From: Pseudomonas sp. RIT-PI-S
GTDB lineage: Bacteria > Pseudomonadota > Gammaproteobacteria > Pseudomonadales > Pseudomonadaceae
Assembly (NCBI RefSeq): GCF_025642975.1
Contig: NZ_JANZKJ010000001.1
Span: 124,001 to 188,000, forward strand
Length of the DNA stretch: 64,000 nt
Direction: 5' to 3'
Position 1 is the first letter of the stretch; each line of letters starts with the position of its first letter. Shown here piece by piece: positions 36,187-45,552 of the stretch. A program made the translations under genes and the position numbers. The notes beneath the pieces were generated by a model, which worked only from the letters and a program-made list of their open reading frames with translations, did no database searches and was not told where the DNA came from.

Positions 36187-37788
36187 TCAGTCCTTGATGC
36201 CTACGCCATAGAAGGAGTTGAGGCCAAACGGGCTGATCTTGAAGTCAGTAACCTTGGCGCTCATCGGCTGATAGACCGTGGAGTGGGCGATAGGGGTGAA
36301 CGGTACCTGCTCTTTGAGCATGTGCTGCGCCTGCTTGTACAGCTCGGTCCGCTTGGCCTGGTCCGGCGTGCTCTTGGCGGCCTTGATCAGGTTGTCGTAG
36401 TCGGCATTGCAGAACTTGCCGAAGTTGTTGCCCTGCAGCGCGGCGCAGCTGAACAGGGTACCCAGCCAGTTGTCCGGGTCCCCGTTGTCACCGCTCCAGC
36501 CGATGAGCATCGCCTCGGTTTCGCCAGCCTTGGAGCGCTTGATGTACTCGCCCCATTCGTAGGTAACGATAGTGGCCTTGATACCCACCTTGGCCCAGTC
36601 GCCCTGGATCATCTCCGCCATCTGCTTGGCGTTGGGGTTGTAAGGGCGCTGAACCGGCATGGCCCACAACTTGATTTCGGTGCCTTCTTTTACACCGGCT
36701 TGCTTGAGCAGCTCTTTGGCTTTTTCCGGGTTGTAGCCAGCGTCCTTGATGGTGGTGTCATAGGACCACTGGGTCGGCGGCATCGCGTTGACGGCCAATT
36801 GCCCAGCGCCCTGATACACCGCATCGATGATTTGCTGCTTGTTGATCGCCATGTCCAGTGCCTGGCGAACTTTCAGGTCCTTCAGGTAAGGCTTGGTGAC
36901 GTTGTACGACAGATAGCCCAGGTTGAAGCCTGCCTGGCTGGGCATATGCAGGTTTTTGTCTTCCCCGAGCGGCTTAAGGTCAGCCGGGCGCGGGTAGGCG
37001 GTTATCTGGCACTCGTTCTTCTTGAGCTTCTGGATGCGCACGGAAGCATCGGTAGTGATGGCGAAGATCAGGTTGTCCACCTTCACGTCTTCAGGCTTCC
37101 AGTAGTCCTTGTTGCCCTTGAAGCGGATCTGCGCGTCTTTCTGGTAGCGGCTGAACACGAACGGGCCAGTGCCGATGGGCTTCTGGTTGATGTCCTCCGG
37201 CTTGCCTTCCTTGAGTAGTTGGTCAGCGTATTCGGCGGACTGGATCGAAGCAAAGCTCATTGCCATGTTCTGAATGAACGCAGCATCCACTTCCTTGAGG
37301 GTGAACTTGACGGTTTTGTCGTCGAGCTTCTCCACCTTGGTGATGTTCTTGTCCATCTCCATGTCAGTGAAGTATGGGAACTCGGTGGGGTACGCCTTAC
37401 GGAACGGCATGTCCTTGTCGAGCATGCGGTTGAAGGTGAACAGCACGTCGTCCGCGTTGAACTCACGGGTTGGCTTGAAGTATTCGGTGGTGTGGAACTT
37501 CACCCCATCACGCAGATGGAAGGTGTAGATCAGGTTGTCCGGCGAAATGTCCCAGCTTTTAGCAAGCGCTGGCTCTACCTGAGTGCCGCCGCGCTGGAAT
37601 TGCACGAGACGGTTGAACATGGTTTCAGCGGAAGCGTCGAAGTCCGTACCGGTAGTGTATTGGCCGGGGTCGAAGCCAGCCGGGCTCCCTTCCGAGCAGA
37701 ACACCAGGTTCGAAGCAGCTTGGCTCAGCGGAGTGACAGCGAGCAAGCCTGCACCAACCAGGAACGGAATGACTGCGTGTTTGAGCAT
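36187..37788 (-). CDS. Periplasmic dipeptide-binding protein (second paralogue)
   Basis: Solute-binding protein family 5, 533 residues, with a signal peptide cleaved near residue 24 (PLSQA-ASNLV). It parallels the protein at 32690-34285 (CSEGSPAGFDPGQYTTGTD against [38 protein letters not shown]). It is the first gene of the cluster and likely feeds the same DppBCDF permease with other peptides, as for the DppA set of P. aeruginosa. A CA-rich motif that fits Hfq/Crc control lies over its ribosome binding site. Confidence 0.92.
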   Translation of the reverse strand: MLKHAVIPFLVGAGLLAVTPLSQAASNLVFCSEGSPAGFDPGQYTTGTDFDASAETMFNRLVQFQRGGTQVEPALAKSWDISPDNLIYTFHLRDGVKFHTTEYFKPTREFNADDVLFTFNRMLDKDMPFRKAYPTEFPYFTDMEMDKNITKVEKLDDKTVKFTLKEVDAAFIQNMAMSFASIQSAEYADQLLKEGKPEDINQKPIGTGPFVFSRYQKDAQIRFKGNKDYWKPEDVKVDNLIFAITTDASVRIQKLKKNECQITAYPRPADLKPLGEDKNLHMPSQAGFNLGYLSYNVTKPYLKDLKVRQALDMAINKQQIIDAVYQGAGQLAVNAMPPTQWSYDTTIKDAGYNPEKAKELLKQAGVKEGTEIKLWAMPVQRPYNPNAKQMAEMIQGDWAKVGIKATIVTYEWGEYIKRSKAGETEAMLIGWSGDNGDPDNWLGTLFSCAALQGNNFGKFCNADYDNLIKAAKSTPDQAKRTELYKQAQHMLKEQVPFTPIAHSTVYQPMSAKVTDFKISPFGLNSFYGVGIKD

Positions 37789-37798
37789 GGTGGCCTCA

Positions 37799-37806
37799 TT
37801 GTTGTC
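37799..37806 (-). promoter_or_regulatory. Candidate Hfq/Crc CA motif at the binding-protein gene start
   Basis: On the minus strand the message reads AAAAAAAGACAACAATGAGG just before the start; GACAACAA matches the AAYAAYAA motif at 7 of 8 positions and abuts the GAGG ribosome binding site. Such placement is typical of catabolite-repressed Pseudomonas transport genes. Confidence 0.45.
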
Positions 37807-38055
37807 TTTTTTTCGAAAAGAGGACGGCCTTGTGGGCCTTCCTGCCGATACTTATGCAGGGGCCATACCGAATGCAATGCCAACAGGTCGGACTGTTCTG
37901 AAAATGCAGTACCAACGTACTGGAATGTCGCATGGATATAAATTTCGTGCGAATTAACCATTTAGTTGGTCACTTTTGGAGCTGATTTGCCATTACGAAG
38001 TGTCGGTTTGGCGCAGTGCGCACCGTAACAGTGCGCTACCGGCCGGGTGCGCTCA

Positions 38056-38754
38056 CTATTGTGGTGCCAGTTCGATGGTGCCGTCGGCGCTTACCGTTAC
38101 CTCAGTCGTTCCAGCCTCCACTTCGGGAGTGGCCATTTCCATACGCGCGGCTTTCATCATGGGCGCGCGCATATAGGGCTGCGGCACGCCGCTGCTGCTG
38201 ATTGCCAAGTTGACGATCTTGTAGTCCTGCTTGCCCATCGCCTGGGCAGCGATAGCCGCGCGCGCCTTGAATGCCGCTATGGCGTCCTTGATCAGGGCGT
38301 CTTCACTTTGTTGGCGGGTAGCCGTGGCGATGCTGAACTCCATGCCACCGAGCTTGAGCGTCTGTTGCAGCTCACCAGTGAGGCTTGCCAGCGCGGCGAA
38401 GTCCTGGCTCTCCAGGCGCAGTTCGCCACGCTCACGCCAGGCCGTGATGTTCTGGCCTTTTTCGTCATAAACCGGGCCGCTATTACGGCTCCCTTGGCGA
38501 ATGCTTACGCTGGACGCCTGGCGTGCCTTGGCCAGTGCATCGTTGAGGCTTTTGGTAACAGTATCGGCAAGGCGTGCCGGGTCGGTGTCCTGGGCTTCGC
38601 TATACAGAGTTACGCTCATCAGGTCGCGTTGAACGTCGCGGCTGGCTTCGGCATGCAAGGTGATCTGGTTGTAGCGGAGCTCGTCGGCGAGCGCCGGCAG
38701 CGAAAGTAATGTCATGCAGGCGGCAAGGGCCGGTACGCGCAGGGTAGGGATCAT
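38056..38754 (-). CDS. SIMPL-domain (DUF541) periplasmic protein
   Basis: A 232-residue protein with a signal peptide (ACMTLLSLPALA-DE, residues to about 22) and a SIMPL/DUF541 domain that fills the rest. Family members such as E. coli YggE are periplasmic or outer-membrane proteins linked to oxidative stress; function is not established. The ATG at 38754 is chosen because it begins the signal peptide. The gene is divergent from roxS. Confidence 0.85.
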   Translation of the reverse strand: MIPTLRVPALAACMTLLSLPALADELRYNQITLHAEASRDVQRDLMSVTLYSEAQDTDPARLADTVTKSLNDALAKARQASSVSIRQGSRNSGPVYDEKGQNITAWRERGELRLESQDFAALASLTGELQQTLKLGGMEFSIATATRQQSEDALIKDAIAAFKARAAIAAQAMGKQDYKIVNLAISSSGVPQPYMRAPMMKAARMEMATPEVEAGTTEVTVSADGTIELAPQ

Positions 38755-38918
38755 GTGATCTGCCTTGTTCGAAGGTTCGTGGCTAGGACTGGCTCCCGCC
38801 GGGCCCGGTTCCCCGGCAGTGCCCCGAGCTGTGGTGCTTTGCCGCAGCGCTGCCAAGCCAGGCGGGAAGGTCGTTATACTCCGGCGTTCCGTTTCAGTGC
38901 ACCTTGCCGGGAGAGGAC

Positions 38919-40181
38919 ATGCTCGCCGCCGCCCCGCCGCTATCCGCGACTCGCCAGAACCTCTGGCGCCTGACCTTCGTGCGCATCCTGGTGCTGGCCG
39001 CCCAGGCGGGCTCCGTCGGTTTCGCCTACCTTACCCACCTGCTGCCGTTGCCCTGGCTGCAGTTGAGCGTGACCCTATGCTGCTCTGCGGTGCTTTGTGC
39101 GCTTACGGCATTACGCCTGCGCACCAGCTTGCCGGTGACCGAGCTCGAGTACGCGGTGCAGCTGGCCGGCGATCTGCTTATCCACAGTGCCTTGTTGTAT
39201 TACTCCGGCGGCAGCACCAACCCCTTCGTGTCCTATTACCTGGTGCCGCTGACCATCGCCGCGGTGACCTTGCCCTGGCTGTATTCGCTGATGCTGTCTG
39301 GCCTTGCGCTGGTGAGCTACACCTTGCTACTGGTGTTGTTCTTTCCTCTCGAAACGTTTCCCGTGGCGCGTGAGAACATGCAGATCTATGGCATGTGGCT
39401 TAGCTTCGCGCTCGCTGCGGCGGTCATCACTTTTTTTGCCGCGCGCATGGCCGAGGAGTTGCGTCGGCAGCAGGAGTGGCGGGCCCAGCGGCGCGAGGAG
39501 GGGCTGCGTGACCAACAATTGCTGGCCGTGGCGACCCAGGCCGCCGGCGCCGCGCACGAGCTAGGCACCCCTTTGGCAACCATGAGCGTGTTGATCAAGG
39601 AAATGCGCCAGGACCACGCCGACCCTGCCCTTCAAGAAGATTTGCAGGTACTGCAAGACCAGGTGCAGCTGTGCAAGCAGACCCTCCAGCAGCTAGTGCG
39701 CGCCGCCGAGGCCAACCGCCGCCAGGATGTGGTGGAACTGGCCGTGACCGCCTGGCTGGACGAAGCGCTCGACCGCTGGCACCTGATGCGCCCGGAGGCC
39801 AGTTATCGCCTGCAGCGGCTGGAGCAGGACCCGCCCCCACGGCTGGCGCCCCCGGCGGACCTGACCCAGGCCCTGCTCAACCTGCTAAACAACGCAGCCG
39901 ACGCCTGCCCGGAAGATCTGGAAGTGCATCTGACCTGGGACGATGAAAACATCTTCATCCGTATTCGTGACCATGGGCCTGGCGTGCCTCTGGCCATTGC
40001 CGAGCAAATCGGTAAACCTTTCTTCACTACCAAGGGCAAGGGCTTCGGCCTTGGCCTGTTTCTGAGCAAGGCCAGCGTGACTCGCGCCGGTGGCTCGGTA
40101 AGACTCTATAGTCACGAGGATGGCGGCACGCTCACCGAGCTGCGCCTGCCCCGCGACGCCCGAGGAGACACAGATGACTGA
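38919..40181 (+). CDS. roxS: Redox-sensing histidine kinase RoxS (RegB/PrrB family)
   Basis: Inner-membrane sensor kinase of 420 residues with about six membrane helices (to residue 177). The quinone-site motif GGSTNPFVSYY is near residues 97-107. The phosphorylated His213 is in AAHELGTPLA, and a cysteine (Cys252 in VQLCKQTL) sits where RegB has its redox-active cysteine. The ATP domain has NLLNNAADA, DHGPGV and KGFGLGLF. In P. putida RoxSR controls cytochrome oxidases and redox balance. The ATG at 38919 has GAGAGG upstream; TATACT at 38875-38880 may be the -10. It overlaps roxR by eight bases. Confidence 0.93.
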   Translation: MLAAAPPLSATRQNLWRLTFVRILVLAAQAGSVGFAYLTHLLPLPWLQLSVTLCCSAVLCALTALRLRTSLPVTELEYAVQLAGDLLIHSALLYYSGGSTNPFVSYYLVPLTIAAVTLPWLYSLMLSGLALVSYTLLLVLFFPLETFPVARENMQIYGMWLSFALAAAVITFFAARMAEELRRQQEWRAQRREEGLRDQQLLAVATQAAGAAHELGTPLATMSVLIKEMRQDHADPALQEDLQVLQDQVQLCKQTLQQLVRAAEANRRQDVVELAVTAWLDEALDRWHLMRPEASYRLQRLEQDPPPRLAPPADLTQALLNLLNNAADACPEDLEVHLTWDDENIFIRIRDHGPGVPLAIAEQIGKPFFTTKGKGFGLGLFLSKASVTRAGGSVRLYSHEDGGTLTELRLPRDARGDTDD

Positions 40182-40737
40182 CGAAACCCAGGTAGCGGAC
40201 GGCGAAGAGCTGCCGCATCTGCTACTGGTCGATGACGACGCTACCTTCACCCGGGTCATGGCCCGCGCCATGAGCCGGCGTGGCTTTAGGGTCAGCACCG
40301 CGGGCTCGGCCGAGGATGGCCTGGAGTTGGCGCGGCAGGACTTGCCCGATTACGCCGTGCTCGATCTGAAGATGGAGGGCGATTCCGGGCTGGTGCTGTT
40401 GCCCAAGTTGCTGGAGCTGGATGCGGAAATGCGCGTGGTGATCCTTACCGGCTACTCGAGCATCGCCACGGCAGTCGAGGCGATCAAGCGCGGCGCCTGC
40501 AACTACCTGTGCAAGCCGGCTGATGCCGACGATGTGCTTGCGGCGCTGTTGTCCGAGCACGCCGACCTGGACACGCTGGTGCCGGATAATCCCATGTCGG
40601 TGGATCGCCTGCAGTGGGAACATATCCAGCGCGTACTGGCCGAACACGAAGGCAATATCTCCGCGACGGCGCGTGCCCTGGGCATGCATCGGCGGACTTT
40701 GCAACGCAAGCTACAGAAGCGACCGGTACGGCGCTGA
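40174..40737 (+). CDS. roxR: Response regulator RoxR (RegA/PrrA family)
   Basis: Cytosolic response regulator of 187 residues. The receiver domain has LLVDDD, the phosphoacceptor Asp64 in AVLDLKMEG, a conserved T/S (LTGYSS) and K (CKPAD). The C-terminal Fis-type helix-turn-helix (NISATARALGMHRRTLQRKL) binds DNA. The start ATG lies inside the roxS 3' end, so the pair is translated together. Confidence 0.94.
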   Translation: MTDETQVADGEELPHLLLVDDDATFTRVMARAMSRRGFRVSTAGSAEDGLELARQDLPDYAVLDLKMEGDSGLVLLPKLLELDAEMRVVILTGYSSIATAVEAIKRGACNYLCKPADADDVLAALLSEHADLDTLVPDNPMSVDRLQWEHIQRVLAEHEGNISATARALGMHRRTLQRKLQKRPVRR

Positions 40738-40815
40738 TCCGCCGGCCTTTATGTTCTCTGCTCGCCCTTGGCCCGGTCGCTGGCCTGGCGGGCGCCTGGA
40801 TGCCTTGAGCTGACT

Positions 40816-42555
40816 ATGACTGAAAACGCTGAATATTCCTCGGTGAACGACGCTGTACGCGGGCATTTCTTCCGCCGCGTGTGGGAAATGATCACGCCCT
40901 ATTGGCGCAGTGAAGAAAAGGGCAGGGCGTGGCTATTGCTGGCCGCGGTGATCGGGTTGTCGTTGTTCAGCGTGGCGATTTCGGTATTGGTGAACAACTG
41001 GTATCGGGATTTCTACAACGCCTTGCAGGAAAAGAACACCGCTGCGTTTACCCATCTGATCCTGTACTTCGGAGGCATCGCCGCCATTGCTATCTTGGGT
41101 GCGGTCTACCGGCTCTACCTGACCCAGATGCTGACCATCCGCTGGCGCCGCTGGCTGACCGAGCAGCAGTTCGCCCGCTGGCTAGGCCACAAGAACTACT
41201 ACCATCTGGAAACCGGCGCCTACACCGACAACCCGGACCAGCGTATCAGCGAGGACATCAACAACTTCACCAGCTCCACGCTTTCGCTGGGGTTAGGTTT
41301 GATCCGCACCATCGTCAGCCTGGTCTCGTTCTCGATCATCCTGTGGGGTGTATCTGGCAGCATCGAAGTGTTCGGTATAACCGTCCCTGGTTACATGTTC
41401 TGGGCCGCGCTGCTGTACGCCATCGTTGGTAGCTGGATTACCCACCTGATCGGCCGGCGCTTGATCCCGCTGAACAACCGCCAACAGCGCTACGAAGCAG
41501 ATCTGCGTTTTTCCCTGGTAAGGGTGAGGGAAAATGCCGAGAGCATTGCGTTGTACAACGGTGAGCCAAACGAGCAGGCCCGTCTGGTGGACCGCTTTGG
41601 CCGGGTATGGAGCAACTTCTGGTCAGTTATGCAGGTGCAAAAGCGCCTAACGTTCTTCACCGCCGGTTATAGCCAGATCGCCATCATTTTCCCCTTCGTG
41701 GTGGCCGCGCCGCGTTACTTCGCCGGCAAGATCCAGCTCGGCGAACTCATGCAGATCAACTCAGCCTTTGGCAACGTGCAGGAAAACCTCAGTTGGTTCG
41801 TCGATGCCTATGCCTCGCTGGCGGAATGGCGCGCCACCTGTGACCGTTTGCTCAGTTTCGGCCAGGCCATGGACGAGAACGAGGCGCGCCCCGCGGCGAT
41901 CGATGTGCAGACCGAGGGCAACCGGCTTCAGGTGGCGGCGTTAAGCCTGAGCCTGGCCGACGGCCGCACGCTGCTCGATGGTGCCAGCCTGGATGTCGCG
42001 CCCAGCGAGCGGCTGATGCTCAGCGGCCGTTCCGGCAGTGGCAAAAGCACGCTGCTGCGCGCCATGGGTGGCCTCTGGCCGCGCGGCGGTGGGGACATTC
42101 ATATGCCCGCCGGGCGCTCGCTGTTCCTCCCACAAAAGCCCTACCTGCCGATCGGCACGCTGCGCGAGGCGCTGAGCTACCCGCTAGCCGGCGAGGCTTA
42201 TACAGATGAACGCTACCTCGAAGCGCTGCACACCTGCCGCCTGGACCATCTGGCCATGCGCCTGGATGAGAGCAACCACTGGCAGCGGTTGCTTTCGCCG
42301 GGTGAGCAACAACGCCTGTCGTTCGCTCGCGCGCTCTTGTTCCGGCCGCAGTGGCTGTTCCTGGATGAAGCCACCGCAGCGATGGACGAGGAAGACGAGG
42401 GGCTGCTCTACCAGGCGCTGATCGACCAACTGCCGGGCCTGAGTATCGTCAGCGTGGGGCATCGCAGCAGCTTGCGCCGCTTCCATCCTCGCTTGCTGCG
42501 GATCGAGGGCGGCCAGCTGCGGCCCCAGGGCTCGGAGGTCCCCAGCGCAGTCTAG
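40816..42555 (+). CDS. ABC transporter with fused permease and ATPase (SbmA/YddA-like)
   Basis: A 579-residue half-transporter. The membrane domain (residues about 20-340) is of the SbmA/BacA and ABCD type, with the loop signature NNWYRDFYNALQEKN and NPDQRISEDINNF. The ATPase domain has Walker A SGRSGSGKST, signature LSPGEQQRL and Walker B WLFLDEATAAMDE. Relatives carry peptides, vitamin B12 or fatty acyl compounds; the substrate here is unknown. I start at the ATG at 40816 because the upstream extension is low-quality. It follows roxR by 78 bp and could be read from the rox promoter. Confidence 0.87.
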   Translation: MTENAEYSSVNDAVRGHFFRRVWEMITPYWRSEEKGRAWLLLAAVIGLSLFSVAISVLVNNWYRDFYNALQEKNTAAFTHLILYFGGIAAIAILGAVYRLYLTQMLTIRWRRWLTEQQFARWLGHKNYYHLETGAYTDNPDQRISEDINNFTSSTLSLGLGLIRTIVSLVSFSIILWGVSGSIEVFGITVPGYMFWAALLYAIVGSWITHLIGRRLIPLNNRQQRYEADLRFSLVRVRENAESIALYNGEPNEQARLVDRFGRVWSNFWSVMQVQKRLTFFTAGYSQIAIIFPFVVAAPRYFAGKIQLGELMQINSAFGNVQENLSWFVDAYASLAEWRATCDRLLSFGQAMDENEARPAAIDVQTEGNRLQVAALSLSLADGRTLLDGASLDVAPSERLMLSGRSGSGKSTLLRAMGGLWPRGGGDIHMPAGRSLFLPQKPYLPIGTLREALSYPLAGEAYTDERYLEALHTCRLDHLAMRLDESNHWQRLLSPGEQQRLSFARALLFRPQWLFLDEATAAMDEEDEGLLYQALIDQLPGLSIVSVGHRSSLRRFHPRLLRIEGGQLRPQGSEVPSAV

Positions 42556-42619
42556 GCTGATCGGGCAAGGCGTTTGCGCTATGATGGGGCCGTGATCAAC
42601 CCTGAGACCGGCTTTATCT

Positions 42620-43384
42620 ATGGACAATCAAAGCGTGGACAACCTAAGCGCCGCACCACGCGCCCGCAAAAAACCGCGCAGCCTCGCTCAGGAGCTGGTA
42701 GCCGTTCTGAGCGAGCGCATCCGTAACGGTGAACTCAAGCGCGGCGACAAGCTGCCCACCGAGTCCGCGATCATGGAAGAGCAGGGGGTCAGCCGTACGG
42801 TCGTTCGCGAGGCTATCTCCCGCTTGCAGGCTGCCGGCCAGGTCGAGACCCGTCACGGCATCGGCACCTTCGTGCTCGACACCCCGAGCCCCAGCGGCTT
42901 CCGTATCGATCCCGCCACTATCGTCACCCTGCGCGACGTGCTGGCGGTCCTCGAGCTGCGCATCAGCCTTGAGGTGGAGTCGGCGGGCCTCGCCGCGGCC
43001 CGGCGGACCGAAGCGCAGTTGCTGTCCATGCGCGAAGCGCTCGATGCCCTGAACGAAAGCGCCGCACACGCTACCGACGCAGTCGTCTCGGACTTCCAAT
43101 TCCATTTGCGTATTGCCTTGGCCACGGGCAACCGCTACTTCACCGACATCATGAGCCACCTGGGCACCAGCATCATTCCCCGTACCCGGCTGAATTCCGC
43201 CCGGTTGGCCCATGACGATCAGCAGCACTACATGACCCGCCTCAGCCGCGAGCATGAAGAAATCTACGACGCCATCGCCCGCCAGGACGCGGACGCGGCT
43301 CGCGCTGCCATGCGCCTGCACCTGACCAACAGCCGCGAACGCCTGCGCCAGGCCCATGAAGAAGCCGCCGCCAGCCCCGTATAA
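42620..43384 (+). CDS. FadR-type GntR regulator, likely of glucarate/galactarate catabolism
   Basis: A 254-residue regulator with an N-terminal winged helix (LAQELVAVLSERIRNGELKRGDKLPTE, GVSRTVVREAISRLQAAG) and an FCD ligand domain from about residue 105 with metal-site residues (VSDFQFHLRIALATGN, HEEIYDAI, H of RLHLTNSR). It sits directly upstream of kdgD and a dyad that may be its operator. The regulatory target is inferred from that position. A TATGAT near 42590 could be its -10 box. Confidence 0.87.
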   Translation: MDNQSVDNLSAAPRARKKPRSLAQELVAVLSERIRNGELKRGDKLPTESAIMEEQGVSRTVVREAISRLQAAGQVETRHGIGTFVLDTPSPSGFRIDPATIVTLRDVLAVLELRISLEVESAGLAAARRTEAQLLSMREALDALNESAAHATDAVVSDFQFHLRIALATGNRYFTDIMSHLGTSIIPRTRLNSARLAHDDQQHYMTRLSREHEEIYDAIARQDADAARAAMRLHLTNSRERLRQAHEEAAASPV

Positions 43385-43413
43385 ACGCGGTTCGCTACAC
43401 GCCACAGGTTGAT

Positions 43414-43436
43414 GAGAGCGGGCGTAGCCCGCGAAC
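43414..43436. repeat. REP-like palindrome
   Basis: GAGAGCGGGCGTAGCCCGCGAAC has the GCGGGC-GTA-GCCCGC core of Pseudomonas REP elements. It is a single copy between the regulator gene and kdgD and may also fold as a weak hairpin in the message. Confidence 0.55.
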
Positions 43437-43497
43437 GAGCGGCATCGCTTCGTAAGCTTCGCCTACTTCTGCAGGTTCTCTAATTATCTGGAGGGCC

Positions 43498-43536
43498 TTG
43501 TGTGGTCTTTTAACTGGTTGTACGATGACCTACAAC
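43498..43536 (+). promoter_or_regulatory. Candidate kdgD promoter with overlapping operator dyad
   Basis: TTGTGT (43498-43503), a 17-bp spacer and TACGAT (43521-43526) form a moderate sigma-70 promoter. The dyad GTTGTA-N8-TACAAC (43517-43536) covers the -10, as expected for a repressor site; the neighbouring GntR protein is the natural candidate. Confidence 0.5.
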
Positions 43537-43585
43537 ACCGGCAGCGGCCGGTTTCGTTCTTCAGCGCACCAGGGTGTTCCATACA

Positions 43586-44497
43586 ATGACTCCACAAGAA
43601 CTCAAGTCCATCCTCTCCTCCGGCCTGCTGTCATTCCCGGTTACCGACTTCAACGCCCAAGGTGATTTTAACCGCGACGGCTACATCAAACGCCTTGAAT
43701 GGCTGGCGCCCTATGGCGCAAGCGCGCTGTTCGCCGCAGGCGGTACCGGTGAATTCTTCTCCTTGGCCACAAGTGAATATTCGCAGGTCATCAAGACTGC
43801 CGTGGACACCTGTGCCCGCAGCGTGCCGATTCTGGCTGGGGTAGGCGGCGCCACTCGCCAGGCCATCGAATACGCCCAGGAAGCCGAGCGCCTTGGCGCC
43901 AAGGGCTTGCTGCTGCTGCCGCATTACCTGACCGAAGCCTCCCAGGATGGCGTGGCCGCTCACGTGGAGGCGGTGTGCAAGTCCGTCAACATCGGGGTGA
44001 TCGTCTACAACCGCAACGTATGTCGCCTGAATGCGCCTTTGCTGCAGCAGCTGGCAGACCGTTGCCCTAACCTGATCGGCTACAAAGATGGCCTGGGCGA
44101 TATCGAGCTGATGGTCAACATTCGCCACCGTCTCGGCGACCGTTTCACCTACTTGGGCGGCTTGCCCACCGCTGAGGTCTATGCCGCCGCCTACAAGGCG
44201 CTCGGGGTGCCGGTATATTCCTCTGCGGTGTTCAACTTTGTGCCAAAAACCGCGATGGATTTCTATAAGGCCATCGCCGCTGATGACCACACCACCGTTG
44301 GCAAGTTGATCGATGATTTCTTCCTGCCGTACTTGGATATCCGCAACCGCAAGGCTGGCTATGCGGTAAGCATCGTCAAGGCCGGGGCGAAGATTGCAGG
44401 CTACGATGCAGGGCCGGTGCGTACGCCGCTGACCGATCTCACTGGCGAAGAGTTCGAAATGCTCGCGGCGCTGATGGATAAGCTTGGGCCGCAGTAA
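43586..44497 (+). CDS. kdgD: 5-dehydro-4-deoxyglucarate dehydratase KdgD
   Basis: A 303-residue DapA-superfamily TIM-barrel enzyme that dehydrates and decarboxylates 5-keto-4-deoxyglucarate to 2-oxoglutarate semialdehyde, in the glucarate and galactarate pathway. The Schiff-base lysine is Lys167 in [10 protein letters not shown], the catalytic tyrosine Tyr141 in VIVYNRN, and the GGTGEFFSL motif binds substrate. I start at the ATG at 43586; a GTG four codons earlier is in frame. The dehydratases that make its substrate are not in this window. Confidence 0.94.
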   Translation: MTPQELKSILSSGLLSFPVTDFNAQGDFNRDGYIKRLEWLAPYGASALFAAGGTGEFFSLATSEYSQVIKTAVDTCARSVPILAGVGGATRQAIEYAQEAERLGAKGLLLLPHYLTEASQDGVAAHVEAVCKSVNIGVIVYNRNVCRLNAPLLQQLADRCPNLIGYKDGLGDIELMVNIRHRLGDRFTYLGGLPTAEVYAAAYKALGVPVYSSAVFNFVPKTAMDFYKAIAADDHTTVGKLIDDFFLPYLDIRNRKAGYAVSIVKAGAKIAGYDAGPVRTPLTDLTGEEFEMLAALMDKLGPQ

Positions 44498-44516
44498 AAC
44501 TCGCTTAGGCTGTACG

Positions 44517-44544
44517 AAAGCGCGCCCGCCCCGGCGCGCTTTTT
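44517..44544 (+). terminator. Intrinsic terminator after kdgD
   Basis: AAAGCGCGCC and GGCGCGCTTT form a 10-bp stem around CGCCCC, followed by further T's. It starts 20 bp after the kdgD stop. Confidence 0.9.
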
Positions 44545-44597
44545 CGTTGCGGTGACTTATCATGCACTACCGATGATCGATAACGGACCGGCGCCGC

Positions 44598-45539
44598 ATG
44601 CTAGGCATTTTCCTGGAAACACTGAACATCACCGCACCGGTCTTCGCGATGCTGTTCATGGGCCTGTTGCTCAAGCGCATCGGCTGGATCGACGACGGTT
44701 TTATCAAGGTCGCCTCGGAGCTGGTGTTCAACGTCACGATGCCCTGCCTGCTGTTTCTCGGAATCATCCACGCCAACCTCAACGAAGCCCTGCAACTGGG
44801 CGTGATGGCGTATTTTGCCGTCGCTACCGTGGCAAGTTTTGCGCTTATCTGGCTATGGGCGTGCTGGCATTGCCCTGAAGCCGATCGCGGCATCTATGTG
44901 CAGGGGGCCTTCCGCGGCAACAACGGGATCATCGGGCTGGCACTCGCAGCCAGCATGTATGGTGACTACGGCATCGCCGTGGGGTCGATCCTCGCCGGGG
45001 TGTTGATCGTGCTGTACAACAGTTTGTCTTCAGTGGTGCTGGCCTATTACAGCCCAAGCATGAAGTCCGACCCGGTGAGCCTGGCGCTGGGCGTGGTGCG
45101 TAATCCGCTGATCCTTGGGGTGCTGGCGGCGGTGCCGTTCGCCGTATGGCACATCCCATTGGCGGGCTGGCTGGACCAGTCCGCCCAGTACTTGGCCCAT
45201 ATGACGCTGCCCCTGGCGTTGATCTGCATCGGCGGCAGCCTGTCGCTGTCGGCCTTGCGTGCCGGCAGCCAGCTGGCGATCAGTGCGAGCCTGGTGAAGA
45301 TGGTGGCGCTGCCCCTGGTTGCCACACTGGGCGCTTGGCTGTGCGGGTTTCGCGGCGCGGACCTGGGCATTCTCTTCCTTTACTTCGGCGCGCCCACCGC
45401 CTCGGTCAGCTATGTGATGGCGCGGGCGGCTGATGGCAATTACCGGCTAGCGGCGACCATCGTGGTCGTCACCACGGTGGCGGCCGTCGTTACCACCAAC
45501 CTGGGTATCTTTGTGCTGCATGGGCTCGGCTGGATCTAG
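44598..45539 (+). CDS. AEC-family transporter (auxin efflux carrier superfamily)
   Basis: Inner-membrane carrier of 313 residues with about ten helices and the AEC pattern of two repeats (ITAPVFAMLFMGLLLKRIGWI and later LPLALICIGGSLSL, GAPTASVSYVMARAADGN). Bacterial members move malate or other carboxylates; the substrate is unknown. It follows the kdgD terminator and so is a separate unit, though a dicarboxylate link to sugar-acid catabolism is possible. Confidence 0.86.
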   Translation: MLGIFLETLNITAPVFAMLFMGLLLKRIGWIDDGFIKVASELVFNVTMPCLLFLGIIHANLNEALQLGVMAYFAVATVASFALIWLWACWHCPEADRGIYVQGAFRGNNGIIGLALAASMYGDYGIAVGSILAGVLIVLYNSLSSVVLAYYSPSMKSDPVSLALGVVRNPLILGVLAAVPFAVWHIPLAGWLDQSAQYLAHMTLPLALICIGGSLSLSALRAGSQLAISASLVKMVALPLVATLGAWLCGFRGADLGILFLYFGAPTASVSYVMARAADGNYRLAATIVVVTTVAAVVTTNLGIFVLHGLGWI

Positions 45540-45552
45540 CCCGCCCCTGCCG

